A stretch of DNA of 10,806 bases from Deltaproteobacteria bacterium (GTDB lineage Bacteria; Desulfobacterota; Desulfobaccia; Desulfobaccales; 0-14-0-80-60-11). The position numbers and the translations under genes are program-made. Shown one piece after another: positions 1-5,334 of this stretch. Under the pieces are notes generated by a model. It saw only the letters and a program-made list of their open reading frames with translations, made no database searches and was not told the DNA's origin. Position 1 is the first letter of the stretch, and each line of letters opens with the position of its first letter. The stretch is taken from contig JAKAGH010000080.1 in NCBI GenBank assembly GCA_021817645.1, forward strand, positions 1 to 10,806. Reading direction: 5' to 3'.

Positions 1-1185
1 ATTACCCAGGGGCATATTGAGACTACTCAAGGACAGGCTGGGCAAACGATTGACCGCGAAAGGCTCATCAGACCGCAACCGCTGATAATAACGGCTGAAA
101 CCGGTGATGTTGGCCCAGGAATAATTCTTGGCCAAGAGGCCGGTGGAGACCCGCTGGCTCACTTCTTCCTGTTCCAGATTGCGGCCGAAGTCCCCCAGGA
201 GTTCCCGGGAAAAGCGCGTAAGGCCCATGTAGCCGAAGTTAAAGTCCTTGAGATAATTGAGGTCGCTCACCTTATCCAGGGTGCCTCGCGCTTGCCAACC
301 GTCCCCCACCGGCTGGTTCACCATGCCGGCCACCCAATAGCGGTGGTTGACCGGCGCCTCGCCGGAGCCGTCGCTCAGGGTGAAGCCTCTCAGAGTGATA
401 GCGGCGTCTTCATGGCCCCGATAACGCGCCTCGCCGCCTTGCATGTAACCGCGATTGGTCAGGATGGTCTGATAAAAGGTGGCGTCGGCATGGTTGTTAA
501 TGGCCCAGTAGAAGGGCACTTCCACCACCGTACCGCCGGCCCGGTGCTGCCCGTACTGGGGCAGAAGGAGACCGCTTTGCCGCTCGGTCTGTACCGGCAA
601 GACCGCGAAGGGAAAGTAAAAAACGGGCAGACCGGCCAGCTTGAGCAGGGTATGCTGGCTGGTGGCATAGCCGCCCAGGACTACTTGCAGCTGCTGGGCC
701 GAGAAACTCCAAACCGGCACATCCGCATCGCAAGTGGTGACCGTGGAATTTTCCGCATAATAGGTATTATCGCCGGTTTTGCGAATCAGGGAGCTTTTCA
801 CCTGGAAATGGTTTCTTTGGAGAAAGAGCCTGGCCCCCTTCATCTCTCCGGTGCGGGTCACCAGGTTGAATTCTCCTTCCTGGCCGGTGAAGATGTCCTC
901 CCCCATGACCAGGACGACGTTGCCCCGCATCCTGGCGATCTTAGTGGCTTCGTTGACCTGCACCCAATCTGCGCTGAGGCGGCGGTCACCCTGGCGGATA
1001 TCTACCCGGCCCTGGGCCGTATAGATACGACTAGGCGCATCATAGGTAATTTTCTCGGCGCGGATCCACCAGGGCCCGCCCTGGAGCTGTTCGGGCTTGA
1101 AGAGCTCCATTTCCGCGGCCCCCGCCAAAGCGGCGCCAAGAAAAAAGAATATGATTACCCAGGCCCAGACCCGGTATCGCCTCAT
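1..1185 (-). CDS. lptD: LPS-assembly protein LptD (OstA), N-terminal part
   Basis: LptD is the outer-membrane beta-barrel that, with LptE, inserts lipopolysaccharide into the outer leaflet. The 395 residues present open with a signal peptide (positively charged MRRYR, hydrophobic core to about residue 20, likely cleavage near A-G-A-A at 21-24). An OstA/LptA-like jellyroll domain follows (about 40-130). The LptD signature F-P-F at 191-193 plus R-Q-S-G-L-L-L-P at 202-209 leads into the barrel. Cys152, in a T-T-C context, matches the position of the E. coli inter-domain disulfide Cys173; no cysteine lies near the mature N-terminus. The ATG at 1185 has a strong GGGGGAGAGG ribosome site just upstream. 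The gene runs off the window at position 1, so the C-terminal barrel is unseen. It is unrelated to the sulfur locus. Confidence 0.95.
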   Translation of the reverse strand, partial: MRRYRVWAWVIIFFFLGAALAGAAEMELFKPEQLQGGPWWIRAEKITYDAPSRIYTAQGRVDIRQGDRRLSADWVQVNEATKIARMRGNVVLVMGEDIFTGQEGEFNLVTRTGEMKGARLFLQRNHFQVKSSLIRKTGDNTYYAENSTVTTCDADVPVWSFSAQQLQVVLGGYATSQHTLLKLAGLPVFYFPFAVLPVQTERQSGLLLPQYGQHRAGGTVVEVPFYWAINNHADATFYQTILTNRGYMQGGEARYRGHEDAAITLRGFTLSDGSGEAPVNHRYWVAGMVNQPVGDGWQARGTLDKVSDLNYLKDFNFGYMGLTRFSRELLGDFGRNLEQEEVSQRVSTGLLAKNYSWANITGFSRYYQRLRSDEPFAVNRLPSLSLSSLNMPLGN

Positions 1186-1225
1186 TTGCCTCTCCCCCTT
1201 GGAGCCTATGCTCCAGAGTCGCGAG

Positions 1226-1254
1226 ATAATACCACAGGGTCCCCCGTCGATCAA
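1226..1254 (-). promoter_or_regulatory. Predicted sigma-70-type promoter of lptD
   Basis: On the minus strand TTGATC (1254-1249) is followed after exactly 17 bases by TATTAT (1231-1226). Transcription would start near 1219, giving a short leader of about 35 nt that contains a small hairpin (GGAGC/GCTCC, 1201-1215) before the lptD ribosome site. Spacing and sequence are seen directly; activity is inferred. Confidence 0.65.
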
Positions 1255-1575
1255 GGAAGTCGCGCCTTTTAGAGAATCTCTTTTATCCAGGATAACTATC
1301 AGATATTACTAGAATAAATCTTTTAGAAAAAAATATTCCCCCGATGTTCAGGTCAAACCGGGAGCCGGAGGTCGTGAGAAAAATTTCCTCCCTAAAATAA
1401 TCTCCCGGGCATAATCCCGTTTTTACAAGGAACGGCGTCAAATGAAGTAGGGAGCGGACCCAGATGTCCGCCCAGGCGGAGCGCACCCGCGGATGCGCCC
1501 CTACCATTCCGGACAGTTGATTGGGGCTTGGTATCCAGACTCCGGGAAACACACGGGGGGCATGGGAGCTGCTAG
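1255..1575. other. Gene-free stretch between the lptD promoter and the tRNA promoter
   Basis: No credible coding region is seen. The part from about 1290 to 1440 is AT-rich and featureless. The 89-codon minus-strand reading frame across 1283-1552 has no recognisable domain, and half of it lies within the hairpin cluster at 1455-1498, so it is judged non-coding. Confidence 0.6.
1455..1498. repeat. Three consecutive short hairpins (likely dispersed intergenic repeat)
   Basis: Three palindromes follow one another, the first two sharing bases 1467-1470: CGGAC/GTCCG (1455-1470, loop CCAGAT), TCCGCC/GGCGGA (1467-1480, loop CA) and GCGCA/TGCGC (1481-1498, with a CCGCGG centre). This dense arrangement resembles REP-like or housekeeping extragenic elements. 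Only one copy is in the window, so repeat status is inferred. Confidence 0.45.
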
Positions 1576-1604
1576 TTGCAGACGAGCCTTGGCTGGCTTA
1601 TAAT
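1576..1604 (+). promoter_or_regulatory. Predicted sigma-70-type promoter for tRNA-Arg
   Basis: TTGCAG (1576-1581) and a perfect TATAAT (1599-1604) are separated by exactly 17 bases. Transcription would start near 1611, about 80 nt before the tRNA. No terminator is visible between the tRNA and the following gene, so the promoter may also serve the START-like gene. Confidence 0.75.
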
Positions 1605-1691
1605 GACCTCAGCGTCAGAAAATCGCCAGGCCTAAGCTGACCGCCACGTCCGGGCGATGCAGGGGCCTGGACAACTCCTTGAGATCCTCCA

Positions 1692-1770
1692 GCCCCCGTA
1701 GCTCAGTAATGGATAGAGCAAAGGATTCCTAATCCTTGTGTCCCGAGTTCGAGTCTCGGCGGGGGCGCCA
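1692..1770 (+). tRNA. tRNA-Arg, anticodon CCU (CCT)
   Basis: The full cloverleaf can be drawn. The acceptor stem is GCCCCCG (1692-1698) with CGGGGGC (1760-1766), then discriminator G1767 and an encoded CCA (1768-1770). The D stem is GCTC/GAGC (1701-1704, 1716-1719). The anticodon stem is AAGGA/TCCTT around loop TTCCTAA (1726-1732), with anticodon CCT at 1728-1730. The T stem is CCGAG/CTCGG around loop TTCGAGT. CCU reads the Arg codon AGG. Confidence 0.95.
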
Positions 1771-1830
1771 CCTGGGGAATTTGGTCAACGATTCCATCGA
1801 CAAAGCTGTGGTCCGGTTATGAGACTCAGC

Positions 1831-2559
1831 ATGAAAAACTCACTGCAGCACTGGCTTTTCCTGGGCTTTATGGGAATCTGTTTTTTCCCGGGCCTGGCCT
1901 TGGCTGTCGGCACTCAGGCTGATCTAGACCAAAAATTGGCCGCGGGGGAGATCATTGTCTCTACCAAAGGGGATCCTGGGAAATCCCTGCAATGCGCCGA
2001 GATGATGGGGGTGATAGATGCCCCCCCGGAGATCGTTTGGCAGGTGATCAGTGACCTTAATAATTTTAAGAATTTCATGCCCAGGATGCGCAACAGCATG
2101 GCGGTCGCCCCGGAGAAAATCCCGGTAATATTGCAAAGGAAACCCACCCAAGCTAAAGAGGTTGAGCGGTTACTCGGCCCGATCCCGGCAGACCCGTCCA
2201 CCTACCGCGTTCCTGGGGGAAAATATACCATCTATTTCTATGGCTATGTGGATTTGCCGTGGCCTTGCAGTAACAGGTGGTACATCATCAAGGGATTAAG
2301 GGATGAGACCCAGGCTGCCCAACATCGCTATCATAGCTCGTGGTCGCTCGTAACAGGTAACCTGCGGGAAAATTCCGGCGGATGGATTTTAGAACCCTTT
2401 GACTCTGCCAAAACCAAGGCGACCTACCGGCTGTGCACCGATCCCGGTGGTCCCATTCCCAAGTTTCTTATCACCCAAGGCACCTGTTCCACCATGCCAC
2501 AAATCATTAAAGCGGTCAGGAAACGGGCGGCAGACATTTTGGGACAAAAGCGGCCTTAG
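1831..2559 (+). CDS. Secreted START-like (SRPBCC/polyketide-cyclase fold) protein
   Basis: A 242-residue protein from the ATG at 1831. Residues 1-25 form a clear signal peptide (KNS basic end, hydrophobic core, A-L-A cleavage site at 23-25), so it is exported, probably to the periplasm. The START-like signature is E-M-M-G-V-I-D-A-P-P-E-I-V-W (57-70) followed by V-I-S-D-L-N-N-F (72-79). This is the typical first strand and helix of SRPBCC proteins that bind hydrophobic ligands such as lipids or quinones. An in-frame ATG at 1819 would add four residues; a still earlier GTG lies inside the tRNA and is rejected. Ribosome sites are weak at both ATGs. The ligand is unknown and the neighbours give no clue. 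It sits 60 nt after tRNA-Arg. Confidence 0.8.
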   Translation: MKNSLQHWLFLGFMGICFFPGLALAVGTQADLDQKLAAGEIIVSTKGDPGKSLQCAEMMGVIDAPPEIVWQVISDLNNFKNFMPRMRNSMAVAPEKIPVILQRKPTQAKEVERLLGPIPADPSTYRVPGGKYTIYFYGYVDLPWPCSNRWYIIKGLRDETQAAQHRYHSSWSLVTGNLRENSGGWILEPFDSAKTKATYRLCTDPGGPIPKFLITQGTCSTMPQIIKAVRKRAADILGQKRP

Positions 2560-2692
2560 TAACGTCAGCACCGGGTTGGTGGCAATATTTCTGATTATTT
2601 TTTAAACGGAGGGGGCGCGGACGGGTCAAGGGAGGACGAAACCCAGCTCCCCCCTCAACCCTGGCAAGGCTGCGGGCGGCGCCCGGAGGCCT

Positions 2693-2728
2693 GGTGTTTG
2701 CCTCCTGGCAACACCCCCGCATGTTTTT
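2693..2728 (+). terminator. Possible terminator hairpin between converging genes
   Basis: GGTGTTTGCC (2693-2702) pairs with GGCAACACC (2707-2715) with one bulged base and a TCCT loop. A TTTTT run (2724-2728) follows on the plus strand after 8 bases. It lies between the converging START-like and DsrE-like genes and could stop plus-strand transcripts. The gap before the T run weakens the call. Confidence 0.4.
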
Positions 2729-3098
2729 AGTAAACTGCGGTGGATTTGGCGCTGGTCATTTCGACTACTAACCTGCCGGCCTTAATCAATTCTGCTCCCT
2801 GGATCAAGTCAGCCTGACTGATCTTGCGCTCCTCGAGGCAGGGAATTCAGCACAGGAACTTGCCGCCGTTGGCCACGTAGCTGTCCACCAGCGTCTTCAG
2901 AGGGGTGAGGCCGGGAAAGGTGATGTCGTCGGCATACCCCTTTTTGGCTAAAAATACTCCGTTTGCCTGCAGCACCACCACGGCTTCCACGTCCATGGAC
3001 TGGGCCGCATTGGCCAACAACAGGGGAAAGATGGCCCGTTCCGGGTCCTCTTTCGCATGGGTGGCGACTAATACGATTTTTTCCTTCTCTTCCGCCAT
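2727..3098 (-). CDS. DsrE-like selenoprotein (TGA read as selenocysteine)
   Basis: DsrE-family proteins carry persulfide sulfur on active-site cysteines. The frame from ATG 3098 (strong AAGGAGGG ribosome site) meets TGA at 2849-2847 after 83 codons, then continues open for 39 codons to TAA at 2729-2727. Read through, the product is 123 aa, a normal length for this family. The N-terminal half has the DsrE/F fold pattern: I-V-L-V-A-T-H-A-K (8-16), the helix F-P-L-L-L-A-N-A-A (24-32) and V-V-V-L-Q-A-N-G-V (40-48). The TGA lies in C83-U84-I-P-C87, where the family has its redox/persulfide cysteines. The downstream part (D-L-I-Q-G-A, then A-G-R-L) is the expected C-terminal helix and strand, so the gene is not truncated. 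DsrE-like proteins are a published bacterial selenoprotein family. A possible SECIS hairpin follows. It is the last gene of the minus-strand sulfur locus. Confidence 0.85.
2802..2823 (-). promoter_or_regulatory. Candidate bacterial SECIS hairpin of the DsrE-like gene
   Basis: In the mRNA, GAUCA plus GUC pairs with GAC plus UGAUC, leaving one bulged U and the apical loop AGGCU. The loop starts 32 nt after the UGA, within the spacing usual for bacterial SECIS elements, and contains G residues as expected. The E. coli fdhF loop is AGGUCU, so the resemblance is notable. Pairing is seen by eye; function is inferred. Confidence 0.6.
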
Positions 3099-3207
3099 GT
3101 TAGCCCTCCTTTTTTTCCTCAGATTTTAGCTGCTGGGGCCGGGGGTCAGCGCCTTCACCCCTTGCCGTAAATCCACTCCTGTTTTCCTGTTTTGCGAAAA
3201 GGAAAGC

Positions 3208-3374
3208 CTCACGCCAAGACGCAAAGTCGCAAAGAAAGACGCGGGTATCTTGAAATTTACTGCGTTTCTCACAACCAAATTATTTTATAAACCAGGGAAT
3301 TAAATGTGGGTGGGCACCGCCCACCAATCCTTCATATTATCTTGCGTCTTGGCGTCTTGGCGTCTTGGCGTGAG
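3208..3374. repeat. Inverted repeat with a triplicated octamer in the hdrB-dsrE gap
   Basis: The left arm (3208-3226, CTCACGCCAAGACGCAAAG) is the reverse complement of the ends of the right arm (3341-3374). The right arm carries three tandem CGTCTTGG units (3345-3368) before CGTGAG, against one in the left arm. Between the arms is AT-rich sequence plus a hairpin GGTGGGC/GCCCACC (3309-3325). No gene is seen from 3099 to 3386. It may be a small non-autonomous element or a dispersed extragenic repeat. Confidence 0.6.
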
Positions 3375-3386
3375 ATATCTTATTTT

Positions 3387-4343
3387 TTATTTTTCCTCGG
3401 GAGCCAGATAGCGCCCCACCAGACTGGCCAGGTCCTCCACGGGCAGGCCCGCCTTGAGGAGGTTGGCCAAACAGATGGGGCAAAAAGTGACCACCGGGGC
3501 GGCGGCTGCCTTCAGTTCCGCGGCTCGCCGTCCCAGGATCTCCCGGTTCAGGGCCGGGGAGACCGATTCCGCGGGGCCGCCGCAGCAGGAGGTGAACTCG
3601 CCGCAGTTGCGCACCTCCACGTACTCCAACCCCAAGTCGCGCAGCACCCGGCGGGGCCCCTCCGAGAGCTCGAGATATCTGCCGTAAAAGCAGGGGTCGT
3701 GGAGGACCACTGGCGGTTTGCCGTTGCCGCGCTCCGAGCCGCGGCATTGGAGCAGCGAAAAATACGGCTGCACTTCGAAAGAGGCCCCGGTGTATCGGGG
3801 ATAAAGCTCTTTAAGGGCATAGGTGGTGTGCGGGTCCACGGTGATGACCTTCCGGACGCCGTGGAGCTGCAGGGTCCGGGCGACGAAGCGGGCGTGCCTG
3901 ACAAAACCGTCCTGATCTCCCAGGTCATAGAGCAGGATGCCGCTGTAGAAATCCATCTCCGGGTGGTAGAAGAAGTTGACCTCCGATTGCCGCAGGAGGC
4001 GGCAGATGGTCTGCAGGATGCCGTTAAACTTCTTCCGGTCCGCGCCGGAGGTCAGGACGGACAGCCCCCGGCCCCGCAGGGAGGCGGGGACCAAGCGGCC
4101 CCAACGCAGGCAGCCGGCCCAACTGCTGCCCTCCAGGCGCTCCAGATAGCGGGTGGTGGCGTTGATATAAGGGATGGCCTGGTACATCAGGCCCGTAAAG
4201 AGGAGTGCGTCCCCGGGCCGCCGGGTGAAGCCGCTCAAACCCCGCCACCAGGTGTTAAACCGGGAGGGGCGCACGCCGAAGGGGTTCCGGGTCTGCCGCA
4301 CATTGGCCGCGAGGAGGTCGATGATGTCCGTGGGGTTAAACAT
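3387..4343 (-). CDS. hdrB: HdrB/GlpC-like CCG-domain iron-sulfur protein
   Basis: HdrB-type proteins hold non-cubane [4Fe-4S] clusters in CCG domains and carry out thiol-disulfide chemistry. This 318-residue protein has one intact CCG domain at the C-terminus: H-D-P-C218, N-C247-G, C253-C254-G-G-P and C288-P-I-C291. The equivalent N-terminal half keeps the frame of a CCG domain (F-T-G-L-M-Y-Q at 49-55, Y-D-L-G-D at 139-143) but has Leu52 where family members usually have Cys, and no CC pair. It should therefore carry only one such cluster. It starts one base after the hdrC stop, with a GGAGG site inside hdrC, so the two are translationally coupled. The product could equally be called a heterodisulfide-reductase-related (Fe-S)-binding protein. 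Its disulfide substrate is unknown and need not be CoM-S-S-CoB. Confidence 0.85.
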   Translation of the reverse strand: MFNPTDIIDLLAANVRQTRNPFGVRPSRFNTWWRGLSGFTRRPGDALLFTGLMYQAIPYINATTRYLERLEGSSWAGCLRWGRLVPASLRGRGLSVLTSGADRKKFNGILQTICRLLRQSEVNFFYHPEMDFYSGILLYDLGDQDGFVRHARFVARTLQLHGVRKVITVDPHTTYALKELYPRYTGASFEVQPYFSLLQCRGSERGNGKPPVVLHDPCFYGRYLELSEGPRRVLRDLGLEYVEVRNCGEFTSCCGGPAESVSPALNREILGRRAAELKAAAAPVVTFCPICLANLLKAGLPVEDLASLVGRYLAPEEK

Positions 4344-4344
4344 C

Positions 4345-4647
4345 TTAGGCCCTCCGGAACTGCGCCAGCACGTAACGGCGCAATCCCAGGATGAGTTCCC
4401 CGGGATTGGCCTGGCGGGGACAGGTCCGGGTGCAGAGTCCGCAGTGGAGGCAACGCCAGAGGTCCTGGGCTTGCTGCAAAATCTTTTGTTTGGCCCCCAC
4501 CTGCACGTAGCGGATCATTTTCCGGGGAAAATGCTCAAAATTCAGGGGGCAGATGGCCGCACAGGTGCCGCAGTTGAAGCAGTCCAGAGCCGTATCCACG
4601 CCGTAAGCTTTGAGTTCTGCAGCAAAATCAGGGTCTACCAGGGCCAT
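4345..4647 (-). CDS. hdrC: HdrC-like ferredoxin subunit
   Basis: A 100-residue protein with two complete CxxCxxCxxxCP motifs, C23-FN-C26-GT-C29-AAI-C33-P and C66-LH-C69-GL-C72-TRT-C76-P. It would hold two [4Fe-4S] clusters that wire electrons between HdrA and the HdrB-type active site. The length is slightly short for HdrC but the layout is typical. No membrane segment is present, unlike QmoC, so the complex formed with HdrB is probably soluble. The start has an AAGGAAC ribosome site. It is tightly coupled to hdrB (one-base gap) and separated from the upstream winged-helix gene by the 190-bp repeat element. Confidence 0.92.
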   Translation of the reverse strand: MALVDPDFAAELKAYGVDTALDCFNCGTCAAICPLNFEHFPRKMIRYVQVGAKQKILQQAQDLWRCLHCGLCTRTCPRQANPGELILGLRRYVLAQFRRA

Positions 4648-4678
4648 ATCCGTTCCTTTTGGCCGGCGGCGCTCCCTA

Positions 4679-4868
4679 CAGGCTGTTGAAAATAGAGCTC
4701 GTGAGCCTTATTAGATGAACTTCTTATCCCCCCCTTTGTAAAAGGGGGGTTAGGGGGGATTTGGTAAGCGCTCGAAATCCCCCTAAATCCCCCTTTTTCA
4801 AAGGGGGACTTTAAATACCTTGTTTCTATGAAGCTCTGAATTTTCATGTAAAATGATTCTTCAACCTG
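4679..4868 (+). mobile_element. MITE-like repeat element (copy A, 190 bp)
   Basis: The element starts CAGGCTGTTGAAAA (4679-4692) and ends TTCTTCAACCTG (4857-4868), imperfect terminal inverted repeats. Inside are G-rich/C-rich palindromes (CCCCCCTTT/AAAGGGGGG near 4729-4748, AATCCCCCTAAATCC near 4780-4794, CCCCCTTTTTCAAAGGGGG near 4791-4807). Its first 135 bases match copy C (7294-7424) in reverse orientation, and the distal part of its core matches copy B (5217-5304). It encodes no protein. The last base directly abuts the stop codon of the winged-helix gene. No clear target duplication is visible. Confidence 0.65.
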
Positions 4869-5204
4869 TTAGTTAGTAGATTCCTGCTCCGCCTCCGGCT
4901 CTCCGGCTGGGGGTTGACCCAGGCGGTAACGGAAATAACTGCCCGCTTTGGGGCCTTCCAGGATTTCCCCATATTTCTTCAGAGTGGCCACGTACCAGAG
5001 GACCTGGTCCACCGGCAAACCTGTGGCCGCGGCCAGCTCGGGCACCGTCAGCTCGGAGTCGGCAAGGCTCTCCTTAATGGCTTTTACCTCCCGGCGCTGC
5101 TCTTTCACCCGGCTGGTGGCCGCGGCAATCTGGTCTTTCCGGGTGGCCCGGAGTTTTTTCAGGGCCTCTTTCCCGGCCTCATTTTCCACAGTTTTGTCGG
5201 GCAT
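4869..5204 (-). CDS. Winged-helix-like protein of the Hdr cluster
   Basis: A 111-residue protein from ATG 5204 (AGAGAG upstream); TTG at 5210 would add two residues. Residues 8-50 are very charged and helical (many K, R, E), a possible coiled coil. Residues 51-95 form a helix-turn-helix/winged-helix unit: E-L-T-V-P-E-L-A-A-A-T-G-L-P-V-D-Q-V-L-W, then Y-V-A-T-L-K-K-Y-G-E-I and a wing G-S-Y-F-R-Y-R-L. The C-terminus is an acidic, proline-rich tail. It lies between hdrA and hdrC, so it may bind the Hdr complex or the operon DNA. The fold is inferred by eye and the function is not recognised. Confidence 0.75.
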   Translation of the reverse strand: MPDKTVENEAGKEALKKLRATRKDQIAAATSRVKEQRREVKAIKESLADSELTVPELAAATGLPVDQVLWYVATLKKYGEILEGPKAGSYFRYRLGQPPAGEPEAEQESTN

Positions 5205-5216
5205 CAGCAACTCTCT

Positions 5217-5304
5217 TTAAAGTCCCCCTTTGAAAAAGGGGGATTTAGGGGGATTTGGGGGCGCTCCTTAATCCCCTCTGCCCCCCCTTTAAAAAGGGAG
5301 GGAA
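5217..5304 (-). repeat. G-rich dispersed repeat (copy B)
   Basis: The sequence contains CCCCCTTTGAAAAAGGGGG and GGATTTAGGGGGATTT, followed by CCCCCCCTTTAAAAAGGG. Read on the minus strand it matches the AAATCC...CCCTTTTTCAAAGGGGGACTTTA part of copy A. It fills the gap between the winged-helix gene and hdrA. Palindromic halves would fold into stable RNA hairpins in the operon transcript. Confidence 0.65.
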
Positions 5305-5334
5305 CTAGAGCCGATTGGGCCTTGCTTGGCAGCC

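Noticed and set aside
292..1272. Long plus-strand reading frame (326 codons) with no homology pattern.
   Set aside because: It lies antisense to lptD, whose minus-strand translation shows a signal peptide and clear family motifs. The plus-strand product has no recognisable domain and no ribosome site.
1283..1552. Minus-strand reading frame of 89 codons.
   Set aside because: Part of it is the triple-hairpin repeat, with no domain and no convincing ribosome site.
1738..1830. GTG start at 1738 extending the START-like protein by 31 residues.
   Set aside because: The GTG is inside the tRNA-Arg variable loop, and the extension would precede an otherwise normal signal peptide.
2727..3098. Interpretation of the DsrE-like gene as a pseudogene broken by a nonsense mutation (also considered for the rhodanese).
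   Set aside because: Both genes break at the catalytic cysteine position by TGA only, stay open and family-like afterwards, and have possible SECIS hairpins. Two independent decays at exactly such sites in one operon are unlikely, though not excluded.
3309..3325. Hairpin GGTGGGC/GCCCACC as a terminator for hdrB.
   Set aside because: No T run follows on the minus strand, and the hairpin is internal to a repeat.
3208..3374. CRISPR-like array.
   Set aside because: The octamers are directly tandem with no spacers, and no cas genes are nearby.
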